A DNA stretch of 64,000 bases from Himantopus leucocephalus (taxonomy: Eukaryota > Chordata > Aves > Charadriiformes > Recurvirostridae). The notes beneath the pieces are model-generated. The model had not been told where the DNA came from. It ran no database searches and worked only from the letters and a program-made list of their open reading frames with translations. The stretch covers positions 12,152,118-12,216,117 of the forward strand of contig RSEF01000019.1 of assembly GCA_003993805.1 (NCBI GenBank). The letters are read 5' to 3'. Shown piece after piece: positions 39,101-50,200 of the stretch (position 1 is the stretch's first letter; every line of letters begins with the position of its first letter). Made by a program: the position numbers and the translations under genes.

Positions 39101-41210
39101 GGTTGAAATTAAGCTTTTCCCTTTATCCAGGTTCACGTAAGGAAATAAAACAAAAAACCTTCACACTACATAGCATACCTAAACAGGAAAAACGTAATGG
39201 CCACCCATAACCGTAACCATTGTAATTCAGAAGACAAGAGCCTGGGTCACCACTGGTAATACTGAAGATTTTTGTAGTTTCTAGTGTACATTTCAACATA
39301 ACAATATGTTGTTTACATGATTTTAATATGAACAGAAACACAACAGAAAATACTTCTAAGATAGGATCTTAGGGATTATACAAGTGTTCTCCAAAATACA
39401 TTGAGAATGGAATAAGACAATGATATTTATCACAGCTTCCTTACCACTTCTGGATCACAAAGAGACCCAGATCAACCCTAAACGTTTCCTTATTTGACAA
39501 AACATCTACACCTTCAAATAAACTTATACAAGGCATATTTGGCAAATGACTGTAGTCTCTATTAAGGTAGAGCAGAAGTATATCCTTGCAGAAGAGACAG
39601 ACGAGAGAGACAACAGCAGTAGTATGTCCAGTCTGTCTTAGCTAGAAAGAGAATTAGCACCTGAAAACGAAGTACCTGGAAACCACCTAATGTTCCTGTT
39701 GAGCATGCAACGGTCTGTCAAAGTGGAACTCACTACTGCAGAGTCAGCTACCTACAACATCTTTAAAACAAATCTTTGAATTCACTGCCATATCTATTGT
39801 TCTCTACAAAACATCCTCATTACAGGAAATCCACTAGTAGGATACATCTGAAGATCTAATTATTAGTGTGATATTTACTTCTCTTCTAATGTACCTCACC
39901 AACCATAAAAACTGAGGCTGTCTTACAACTCATTAAAAACATGTTATTCTATCAAAAACTGATGAATTAAAATGGACAGGCAAAGATGAAAGCTGCACAA
40001 ATGGGAATGTTATTTAGATGGAAGTAAACATTTAAAATTCTCCAGCTTAGAAGGACATATGATAGATAACTTTTTCCAACAGTCTAACTTGAGGCCTAAG
40101 TCACCTTATCTGTACATAGTTTTAAGGCCAACATCTGGTCCTCTACGTGCAGCACTTAATTTCAGCCTAGTTATAAAGAAAAAAAAAATAATTCAAACTA
40201 CCCGAGGAGTTTTTACTTCAGGCAGTTGTGTTTCAATAGAATTAAATTTAATTTAAACTCTTCTACCAGAATCACTCTCTCTTCAGCGAGATATTCTTAA
40301 CAGAGGAGAAAAACATTCTCTCAAGTTCAAAGGACAAATTAAGGTTCAAGTTTATCAATGTATTTCAGTCTTCAGATAATAGGAAGAGGAGTCCTAAAAA
40401 TGGCAAACATACCAGTCAGAACTAGGCCAATGCTGTGGAGAATCTAATATGAAGGCTCAAACCAATCGTTGATTAGGTTTGCCCTTGGACATAAGTAGCA
40501 AAAACTATGACATGCTCACTATGAACAGGCACAAAGGCAAGGAAAACGTAGGCTCAAAGTAGTTTCAAGAAAAATGTTATCTAAAAATCATATTTATTGC
40601 AACAGAATCTGTTATTCTGTAATCCTGAAATACGAAAACAAACCTTCGCTAGTGTCAAAATATATCACGGTTTTTCACTGCTATGATGTGCTATCTACTA
40701 AAGGCATTTTTCAGACACTGAAGATCTGAACTATACTGTTCAACAACATATATAACACATTAGGGGTGGTATTTTGGGAACATTTCATTTGAAGCATTCC
40801 AAGCTGATAACCTTTATCCAAATACATAAAACAAGAGCCATGTCAAATGCACTATAAATAGCATTAATAGTAAGGAATCGATAACATTCAAACCTTTAGG
40901 TAACATCTTATTAATACGCCCTTGGCATGCGTGGACACAGTGCTGTAAGGGCCCTCCAAATGCAACAGCCAAAGGTGAAGGACACAATTCGTCCAACTAG
41001 TTAATGCAACTGCTATTTAACCAACTCAGCCACGAAAATGCCACCTAATGAACTACTCCATACCATGATAAGCAGCAGAGGCACGCACGATAAACACGAA
41101 GCGTTTTTCTCAGAAAATAAATGAAAGTCCTCCAGGCTAATACCATTCCGTCATTTTTCCTGAGACATATAAAGATCTACATTTGACAACAACCATTTTA
41201 ATCCCCGGTT

Positions 41211-41237
41211 CTCTTCTCTCTCTCTCCCCCCCCCTCA
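41211..41237. repeat. (CT)n followed by a C run
   Basis: TCTCTTCTCTCTCTCTC passes into a run of C just outside the CpG island. Confidence 0.8.
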
Positions 41238-41669
41238 TTTCTTGTACCGCGCCCAACACAATGGTACAACTGCATGTTCCAGGCGCCCAGGTATCGCCTT
41301 TATATTTATTTCTGCTTTCACAGTGACAAAGGTGAACTCCGATGCTCCAAAGATGCTTGCAGCAAAGCAGGCTGAACGGTATTTCTAAAGGCACAGCCAC
41401 ACGCGGGTTACAGAAATCCAGCCTCCATGAGATGCTTTAATCTGACAAATTAAAATGGTTGGGAAACGCTATTTGGCTAACGGAATCGGCCGCCACATGC
41501 ATTGCTGAGGGGAAGCAGCAATAAAAGGGTCTTTAAAATAGGTCACTTTCATCCAAATCCCACACCAGCACCCACCAAAATGGTATTTACGCGGAGAACT
41601 CACCACCTGGGGAGGAGCGAGGGGTAGGGATGGGGGAGGAAAAATAAAAATAATAAAAAAAAAAAAGAC

Positions 41670-41701
41670 GGGGGGGGGGGGGNCCCCCCCCCCCCCCCCC
41701 C
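41670..41701. other. Suspect assembly junction: G run, N, C run
   Basis: Thirteen G, a single N, then eighteen C. A mirror-type homopolymer flip around an N is more typical of an assembly join than of real sequence. Confidence 0.7.
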
Positions 41702-42147
41702 AGGGGGGCTCCGGGCTCGGCCGACGAAGCCCACCGGAGCCGCGCAGACAAAAAGGCCGGAGGCGCGGGGCACGCCTGGCCGGTGGTGCCGGCAGCCCGG
41801 CCCCAGCCCTAGGCCTCTGGCGGCCCCTGACAGCGGCGGCCGCGGGGAACACCCCGCCGGCGGCGGCCGCCCCTCCGAGAGAAGCGCCATTTCGCCTCCC
41901 GCTCCCCCACCGCTGCTCAGCGCCCGCCGGCGGGGCCGAGGCGGCAGCCCCGAGTCCTGCGGCACTGCCGCAGAGCGCGGCGGGGGAGGCGCCGGCCCCA
42001 CCGGGCCGCCCGCCCGCCCCCCCCCCCCGCCGCCGCCGCCGCCGCCACCATCCATCCTCCTCCGCCTCCTCCTCCCTCACCCCTCCCGGGGGCGCCCCCA
42101 CCACCGACCCGCCCCGGCCGAGCCCCCCGCCGCGGTGCCCGCCTTAC

Positions 42148-42360
42148 CCTCCGCCGCAGCCGGGCTGGGAGCGCCGGTCGGCCCCCCGCGGAGGAGGAGG
42201 AGGAGGAGGAGGAGAAGGAGGAGGAGGAGGAGGAGGAGGAGCGGGGCAAGGGGCGGCGGCCCCGCGGGGGGAGGCGCCCCCGGAGGGGCGTCGGGCCCGG
42301 CCCCCGCGGGTGCCCGGGCGCGGCGGGCACAAAGGCGGCGGGGCACGGCACCTAAGATGG
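42148..42360 (-). other. TAOK1: Proposed non-coding first exon of TAOK1
   Basis: On the minus strand a good donor, GGCGGAGG|GTAAGG, has its last exon base at 42,148 within the CpG island. The upstream end is a guess because no start site can be read from sequence. A second candidate donor, GGTG|GTGAGT, has its last exon base at 41,604. Exon 2 requires an upstream 5'UTR exon, because its acceptor lies 95 nt before the ATG. Confidence 0.45.
42190..42241. repeat. (GAG)n trinucleotide repeat
   Basis: About 17 GAG/GGA units with one GAA interruption. In the sense of the proposed TAOK1 exon 1 it reads (CTC)n in the 5'UTR, so length variation is likely. Confidence 0.9.
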
Positions 42361-42634
42361 CAGGGCAGGCGCGGCGGAGCTCCCAGCCGCCGCCGCCACC
42401 ACCACCACGGCCGCCGCCGCCTGGGCCCCGCTCGCCGAACCGCGGCCAGGCCGCGCCGCGCCGCGGGGGCACGGCGTGAGGGAGGGCGGGCGGCGCCGGC
42501 CGTGCCTGCCGCGGCGGAGCGGGTCCCTCGGCCGGGCCGCGCCGCGCCGGGATGGCTGCCTGCCTGCCCGCCTGCCGCCTCCCCTCAGCGCCGCCCGGGC
42601 TCCGGCTGCTCCGTCGCCGCCGCTCCGCGCTGCC

Positions 42635-42665
42635 NGCAGAGCCCCCCCCCCCCCCCCCCCCCCCC
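42635..42665. other. Ambiguous base followed by a 24-C run
   Basis: N at 42,635 and a C homopolymer at 42,642-42,665. The true length is uncertain. Confidence 0.8.
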
Positions 42666-42747
42666 GCGCCCGCCTCCTCCTCCCCTTCACCGCGGGAGGG
42701 GCGGGGGGCGGCGCTGTGTGAGGAGGGGGCGAGTGAGGCGGTTTAGC

Positions 42748-42793
42748 GGGGGGGTGTGTGGGGGGAAACCGGGGCGATTTGGGGGAGGGGGGG
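42748..42793 (+). other. G-quadruplex-prone run
   Basis: Five or more runs of four or more G within about 46 bases on the plus strand, ending ten bases before the 100-base gap. Such DNA often drops out of short-read libraries. Confidence 0.7.
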
Positions 42794-42803
42794 CAGCTAA
42801 GGG

Positions 42804-42903
42804 NNNNNNNNNNNNNNNNNNNNNNNNNNNNNNNNNNNNNNNNNNNNNNNNNNNNNNNNNNNNNNNNNNNNNNNNNNNNNNNNNNNNNNNNNNNNNNNNN
42901 NNN
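42804..42903. other. Assembly gap (100 N)
   Basis: Exactly 100 N, the conventional length for a gap of unknown size. It lies in the G-rich flank of the CpG island. Confidence 0.99.
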
Positions 42904-43383
42904 ACTGAGGAAAGGGTTGAAGGGGAATGGGGAAACTGAGGAAAGGCGCAGGGAAGCTCGTCTGGGGGCTCCGGGGAGGAGCGGGAGAGAAGGAGGGCTT
43001 GGGGATGTGGGGGGACAGAGGAGGAGGGCAGGGGAGAAGGCCTGGAGGCAGGTGGGAGGTTGTTGGGGGCAGTTGTGGCAGGGGAGGGTGGGCTTGGGGC
43101 AGGCAAGCTGGGGACAAGGACATGGCTGAGGGGAGCTGGTTTACTCGCCGGGAGCAGCTCAGCTACAGGCGATGATCCCAGGAGGTGGTAGGTGTCTGCT
43201 CGTGCTGACTCTTGTGCAACTGGCCTGACCAAATGGGCGCGTTTCAGACTGTCCGCCCTTGGCTGAACTGTATCCGGTTTATGGCCAGAAGATGAAAAAA
43301 AAAAAAATAAAATAAAATCTCACGGACCAAGCACATGGCCTCCCAAGCTGTGGTCTTGGCTCTCAGCGGTGGGTTTTGAACTT

Positions 43384-43475
43384 GGTAGGTTGTTGAGCCT
43401 TTGTGTGCTTCCGTATCTCCATCTATGAACTAGAGATAACAGTTGGCTTTGTGCAGGGATTAATTATCGCATCTT
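43384..43475 (+). mobile_element. Decayed MIR-like fragment
   Basis: TTGTTGAGCCTTTGTGTGCTTCC, then ATCTCCATCTATGAACTAGAG and GGGATTAATTAT, follows the MIR core order (CTCTGTGCCTCAG, then TCATCTGTAAAATGGGG, then GGATTAAAT) with many changes. Confidence 0.45.
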
Positions 43476-44589
43476 GTAGTCACGTATTTGTTTATTTGTT
43501 TTTACTATAGATTACAGCTGGAGGAATTCTAAACAGTCCACCTCTCCTTGTCATGGTGTTTAAGCGCATTGTGCTCCTGGCTGAACAGAGGAAATCACTG
43601 AGGTCAGTCTCCCTTGTGTTTACAGTTGCTTTCCCTTTCAGAAGTGTAGGGGCAAGGAATCATCAAAATAACAATTTGTACTGACATCCTGATAATAAAT
43701 TAATACAAACCGTTACATAAGACACAAAGTTTATAGGGATTGCTTCCAATTTTAAATTCAGGATTACATCTGAATGGACAGTGTTCTCAGTTATAAAGTT
43801 CCCCGCAAATATTCACAGTTTTGAGGTGTCCTCAATAGGAAATAGTAAAATTCTGTAAATCCGGTACTACTGATACCGCTGAAATAAAACAAGCAAATCA
43901 AACTTCCTTCCTGTTTTCCCATAAACTAGCAGGTGTTTTGTACCATCAGAAGGCTTTGTATCCAGCAGGCATTGAGGATGATACTGGATACTATTTATCT
44001 AAACTTTGCATTTACATTTTGCCAAGCAGAGCTGCTGGGGACTATTTAACCTGGGATGGGGAAAACCTGAGGAAAGCTGAGAGCAGAGGTTGGCTGTAAT
44101 AATTGCAGACCACGTCTAACATTCTGCAAATTTGTCGTGCAGTGGTCTGATACTTTGCCTTTTCAAATCCCAATAGGAAAAGTAAGACAAATGTGGATCA
44201 CTTCAAACATATGTTGTTGTAAGTATTGGGAGAGGCAAACTAAAGGTTTATCTGATTATCTCAACCTTGAAGTTGGCAGCTATGACAGGAAACTTGGTTT
44301 CATTCATCTGCCAAAGATATTTGTAGCGTATCGTTTGACAAGTTAAAAGGCATTTTTGTAATGGCACAAAAATAAAACCATCCAGTTTCTGAAACTACAG
44401 TTTCTGTCTTCTAAAATAATACGGGTTTGGAAGCGTGCTTCTGGGGAAATTAAGGACGTACTTGAAAGGTAAATATTTGTATTTTCAAATATTAGAACAA
44501 TGGCGTTTAACACAAATCTGCTCGGCGTGGCCTATCAGTATAAATTTGTTCTTGTACGTGTTTTGTCAAATTAGTGGGTATCATTTGCT

Positions 44590-44690
44590 TTTGCAGATGG
44601 GAGAACTAAATGCAGCAGTAAGAGGGAGTGATCTGCCCATGGGGTCATAAGGTGGAATTGAGAATCAGGTTCTTCTGAGTCTTGCTCTTG
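44590..44690 (-). mobile_element. Decayed MIR-like fragment
   Basis: GCAGATGGGAGAACTAAATG, then GTGATCTGCCCATGGGGTCA and GAATCAGGTTCTTCTGAGTC, follows the reverse-complement MIR core in the right order. Confidence 0.5.
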
Positions 44691-46639
44691 TACTTCTTCG
44701 TGCAGACAAATTGCCTTTAAAGTTCATGAATTATGACAGTAAAAGCTTCAGCTGGTGAGGTCCATGGAGCTAACCCAGCAAACACCAGCAGAGAGTTTGG
44801 GCCTCATCTCTTTGTGTTACACACATAAAAAGATAATGATAGCTCTAGGTAAAAATCCTTAGAGTCTCTAAAGGTGGCTGCAGAAAAATGTGAATAATGC
44901 TTTGCCATTGACTATCAAATATTTTACTTAAAACACTGGATCTGCATTTGGTACGTATTCAGTGACTGCTTCAAAAATAAACAGTATCATCCTTGGACCA
45001 CCAGTTTAGGAAAAGTCCTCTGAAATCCTGAAGGAACAGACAGTATTAAAACTATGATTTTATCGTTGCTAGCTAAACTAAATAGGCACATTTAGCATGC
45101 TTTTCTAGCCCTGTGCATACTCTTGCTGCCTTTTCAGGTGGTCATAGTAGGCACCTAGAAAGTAAGTTTACCTTAGCTTGCTAATTGCCTGATGCAAATT
45201 TAGTTCATTTAAAGAAGAACTAACAGGTTTATGTACGTCTGCATACATAACTGGGATCTGCACCAGTTTATCTATCAGATAGCTATACCCAAAGTTAATT
45301 CCATCTGAAGGAGGTGCCAGAACATCAATAAATAAAAGTTACAAATTGCCTAGCGGTTCAGCTGACAGGCAGAACTGGTTTCAACACGTTGTTCCCAATG
45401 TTCTGCTGCAGAGTTGGTCCTGGGGTAGACCGATACAACATTCTGGTGTAGACAGGACCTTTAAGAGCATGCATCAGCACTCCATAATATTGTAGGAGAG
45501 GAAGTAGAGAACAATACTATGTCCAACGGAAACAGTGGCAAGAATTTATTCAAGGCACACTGTAATTACTCAAGCTGGGAATTTGGCCAGGACGTTGGGG
45601 TTAACACCCCTACTTCTTTAGAAGTGTCATAGTTTATTTTTTTTAATGACTTTAAGTGATGAGAAGCTTGGCTTTCAGTCTCAGCAGAATGGCAACACCT
45701 CTAGCAGTGTAAACTTCTTACAGCAGCACGAAGGTGCGGGTTCAGGACTAACTCAGAGCAGTGATGAGGCCTAGTACAATAACTATTGCTTTATAAACAC
45801 TTTCAGTAGATAAGAAAGATAATAGTGAGATTAGGGCAGAGTTTCAGCTGCTGTAATCGCAGTCATACCTTCCTCAGCCTTCAGTCCACATGCTGCTTTA
45901 ATCTGACCTTTTTTTAAGTGAACAGTTGTAAAGTTTAGAATAAATCGTAAAACTTGAGCCAGTGAAAGTTGGTTATTAATTATGATAGCAGTTATGAACT
46001 GCAGTTGTCAATCCTTTTGTTTTAGGACATTTGTCAGTATGCAAGCAGAATGTAATTTAGCCAAATTACAGAGGTTTTTATTAATTCTTTCATGGCACAG
46101 AGATTTTCAGAATGTGTTATTTGTATGTGTTATGTACCCATGTAGAAACTAACTTTCAGCATGTTCTCTGTTCGCAAAGATAAGCATTTGTGTGTTTTAG
46201 TGTGTGACTAGTTGTGAAATATACAAGTGAGGAATTGTTTTGCTTTTATTAGCTCATGAAACCTGCAGTCATTCCTACAGTGGAGTTTGGGCCATTATTA
46301 TGGGTTACAAGGTTATACAGGAAAAACATGTTCTGGAGAAAGGCTGGTCAAAATAAAGGAGGTAGAGTCTTCCAGATTGTTGTAATCGGGGTTTGTATCA
46401 GTGAGGTAAACCCTTCGGTACATTCGCTGGGATGAAGATACCATGTCAGACAGTATCCCTCTGACAGTTTGTTATGTCGTAATGACAAAAATGAAGCAAT
46501 ACTGATGTCATTACATAACTACTTTTGTATTATATGACAACAATAATAATGCTTCACTCCTCTCTCTTACCTTTATTAGATAAACAAACGTGTTCCTTGC
46601 TGTGCGTTTATGATTGTCCCATGAGTCAAGGGAGTGGTT

Positions 46640-46775
46640 TTACCTATGAAGAAGTGGGGAAACAGTGGCACAAGAAGAAGTAGTACTTACCAAGGTCATA
46701 CAGGAAATCAGTGTCAGAGGCACAAACAGAATCTCAGCCTTCTGACTGTCCCACTCTACCCTCTGGGCAAGCAGA
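46640..46775 (-). mobile_element. Decayed MIR-like fragment
   Basis: GGGGAAACAGTGGCACAAG, then CTTACCAAGGTCATACAGG, TCAGTGTCAGAGG, and CTCAGCCTTCTGACTGTCCC follow the reverse-complement MIR core in order. This is one of the clearer old SINEs in the window. Confidence 0.55.
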
Positions 46776-49700
46776 CAAAAGTGGAAAAGTGGCTTGCAAT
46801 GTGACTCAACAGCTTTTCCTTCCTCAGCAACTGCCATGCTGGGCAATTAAAAATAAATGCCAGTAGGTCATTTCCACCTGAGTCAAACAGGTTTCCAAGG
46901 GACTGTATGTAGGCATGTCTCCTGCTGGAGAGGACTCCTCAATGGATCTTTGCCATGGTTTTGCTTTGAAATATTTTCAGAACTTTAAAAAAAAAAAGTT
47001 CTCTTTTGCAAGATGTACATTTCCTCTGATTACTTTCAGGGTTTATTGTAATATATGTTGCCCAGGGACACCTAGGAATTCTTTTTACCCTTCTCTGCAA
47101 GGGAATAACAGTAAGCTGATAAAGCTGTCATTTTTCAGGTGCTTTTTTTATACATAGCTTATAACATACATGCCAAGTGAACTGATGCTAGGAAGTACTT
47201 CCAGAAAATATCAGTACTGATACAGCACAAGATGCATTGCACGTTGATATATCAGATTGGATGCTTAAAGACAGGTGGGGTGTTGGGGTATCTCTTAAAG
47301 TTGTAGCAAACAATGTTCTTGACTCCCTTTTAGCAGCAAAATCAAAATGTGTTGGTCCAAAAACTAACTGTTTTTTCAGGCCATATAAGTATAAGGAGTA
47401 TAAGGCGGGTCTGTTCAGGTATCTCAGATCTTTTCCCAACAGCAGGGCTGAAAAGGGTTTTATTCTGCAGTTGATTCAAAATCAACTGGAATGGGCAGCA
47501 AGGATCAGTATTGTGGAGGCCTTGACCTTGAAGAGTGACTGATGGAAAGAAGCAGCACAGGAAAGGCTGGTGTCTTGGCTCTGGTCCTTGGATGGATGTA
47601 TAAGAAGAGGCCTTTGGCAGAGAAGGGTGAAAGGTGACTAATAATGTGAAACTGGGAGGAAACTCATTATAATTATGCAATCTCCAGGTGGTTTTCTTTC
47701 TGTGTGAGAAGACACCGTGTGTTAGTTGTCCCACTGGCATTTGCTGCTCATGCTTTTTTCTGAATAGAAGTCTTAAACAATTATTTCTCTGCTTGACTTA
47801 GGAAGCTTAATTTAGCTTTGTAGCAATGGAAATACAACAGCACCTTGTTTCTTTGTTCTCCTTCCACAGAATTTCTTTTAGATTTACTTTGCCTCTTCCT
47901 TTGCTTATTGGTTCTTTTTCTGTCCGTCCAGTAGTTTAGTTAAAATGAAGAAACTTTTTCCTCTGTCCTGCACTTGGTCCCCCTATCTAGCTCGGTCCAT
48001 GGTTTTGTAGGTCCTTGTTGCCACACTTCCAAAGCTTTCATGGGCAAGCTCCACTGAATTTTGCTGTGGCGGTTCAGGATGTTGCTGTTGTCTGGTCTAG
48101 TCCTTCACAGGTTCCCCCTCCGCCCCATAGCAGAGCCTGCAGAAGAGAGTTTGTTCTATGCCTGACCCTGCTGGGTTATGGTTAGACGTCTTAGCTCAAA
48201 CCCAGACCTAACAATCCTGTCACTAACTGGCCTTTGTGCTAAATTGGCTGGTGTACAGATGTATATTTACACCTGCTGACCCTGGTACAGGGATGTAGCC
48301 TCTAGAAGAGCAGCTTGCTGGAGATGATGATTTAAACTGTTGGAGCAAATGTTGGTGGAACTCTTCTGAGAACCCTTAGATTCCTTATTAGTGTTGTGGC
48401 TTTTCCAGTGATCTGCAATGAACAGTTCTGCTGTTGACACCACCTGGATCTTGATCTTCCATTTTATAGCTAAAAGGGCACATTTTGCATTGTTGTAAAC
48501 ATACTCCCGGGAACTGATTGTTATTATCATCTGTAAAACAGTTATGAAAATATGGCCTTGCTCTTCAGCAATTCTGCAGTCACCTATCTCTGAGACATTG
48601 TGTTCCACTCTTGAATAAAATTCTAGACCAGAAGAAGAGTTAGACTGCATACAGATTAACAAATCTGTTGCTAGTATCTCTGGCTACTGCAGCATGACTC
48701 ACCCGTCAGTGCTTGTCAGAGTCTGGTGTGACCTCATTGTAAGCTTCAACATCTCGTATGTGAAAGCAGGTTGTAATCCAGTGTGGGAATCCTAAATAGG
48801 TGGAGAATGAAGTTCTGGGACTGTGATAATGCATACATCATAAACATTCCCCCTAGAAATCAGATGTGCCCTCACCGGAAAGATTCTTACAGATTTCTGA
48901 GGATCTCTTAATGCTAAGTCTGCCTTTCGCATGCTTCTGTTAAAAAGCACCTGTAACTATTCAAGACAGGAATATAAATCAATGCTGGTGGGAAAACTTA
49001 AGAGTGGATGGGACAGGTCAGGGAGGAGATGCTCTGTTATTTGCAAGGGAGAAAAAGACCTGATGGTTCTTTTTTTTTATCACAGCTTCTAGAGGCTTTT
49101 TTTTTTCCTCTATGTCAGTACATAGGGCTACTGGTGTGCTGGTTGAGGGCGACAGGTGAGAAACCAGCAAGAGGGACTATAATAAAGGGAGTGGATGAAT
49201 GAATTAGCTTGTGTTACCTTACATGTGTAGCTTAGATATGTAGTGTGATGATGAGACAAAAAGTGGGAGGCAACAGGAGTTCAGAAATCAGATGGTTCTC
49301 TTCAGCTGGTGCTTGCTGAGTAAACATGCAGCCTATGCTCAGTGCTTCTACCTCCGTCCCCTGGGCTGTTACACACTAGCAGATAGTAGCAACGCTGCTC
49401 AGTCTAAACTGAGCCAGCTGCTGGCATTTTCATTGCAGAACTCACATCTAGTAACAGACACAGCAGAAGCTATCGTCCTCTCACCTGCTACAGAGGGAAA
49501 TTTTGGTCTCTAAAAAGCGCAAGGCTGGTACTGCCCCACAGGTATCTGCTGCCACTTGAATGCCTGGCTGAAAATGAAATCCCTGGCCACTGGTCTGGTT
49601 GCTGTCCTTAGGATATGGGAATGTCTGTACCTGTTTTGTTATAAATGATTTCTGTATGTGACAAAGTGATCTCTAGCAGCTTTATCCATAAGCAGCAATG

Positions 49701-50182
49701 GTTGTTGCCTCTTGGCTTCCAAAACTCACTGACCTTAAAGCTGCTGCTCCTCGCTGACTCTGATGAGGAACCCAGGAGCCTGGCACCCTGTGAGAGAGCA
49801 AGAATCTTGCAAAAGATCTCTGCTTCAGTGTATCACTATGCAACCCCTAGTTATTGTGACAGCAGCTTCTTCTGTAGGACTTAGAAAAGTAAAGAGTGTC
49901 TGCTATGGCAGGACAGAAAGACGCCTTGCTTTTAAAGGTGTGCTGTCCTGGTGATGCTAAGGGGCCATCCTGAGGAAATGCGATAGAGCTGCTTTGTCAC
50001 AAAGCAGTAAATAACTTTGCAGAAGTCACTGTGTCCTCTGCTGTGCTGTGGGATGGACCCTGGCACCTGTCTGAATGCAGTTAGGTCCCTGCTGCAGACC
50101 TGCTCTTCCTATCCAGACTCTTACCTGGCAAGTTTGTTCTCTTTCCCTTTGCCTCAGGTGGATGGTATTGTGATTTCTGCAT

Positions 50183-50200
50183 NCTTTTTTTTTTTTTTTT
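50183..50200. other. Ambiguous base next to a T16 run
   Basis: A single N at 50,183 followed by C and sixteen T. The homopolymer length was probably not resolved. Confidence 0.85.

Larger units (their letters stand above)
10965..42147 (-). other. TAOK1: TAOK1 intron 1 (proposed)
   Basis: About 31 kb between the exon 2 acceptor and the proposed exon 1 donor at 42,148. No open frame here is convincing as coding. The plus strand carries more A than T in most rows I sampled, the usual signature of minus-strand transcription. Contents noted: simple repeats (12,807-12,834; 24,291-24,351), A/C-rich low complexity (about 16,190-16,250), a (TTTA)n and (CTTT)n patch (about 19,500-19,545), a C/T-rich tract (25,738-25,980), a hairpin (22,910-22,932), a tandem duplication (27,151-27,186) and three old SINE relics. 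A GC-richer patch at 17,040-17,140 is unexplained. Confidence 0.65.
41700..43130. promoter_or_regulatory. TAOK1: CpG island: TAOK1 promoter, probably divergent
   Basis: About 1.4 kb of very GC- and CpG-rich DNA inside AT-rich surroundings, interrupted by a 100-base gap. The plus strand is C-rich on the TAOK1 side (about 41,980-42,140) and G-rich on the far side (about 42,680-43,130). Each direction away from the centre therefore has a G-rich non-template strand, as at divergent CpG-island promoters. A YY1-type motif (AAGATGGCA) lies on the plus strand at 42,354-42,362. No TATA box was seen. Confidence 0.75.

Noticed and set aside
41469..43232. Long open frames (up to about 210 codons) on both strands of the TAOK1 CpG island
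   Set aside because: They are poly-Gly/Pro/Arg/Ser, several cross the N gap or homopolymers, and none resembles a protein. GC-rich DNA lacks stop codons by composition.
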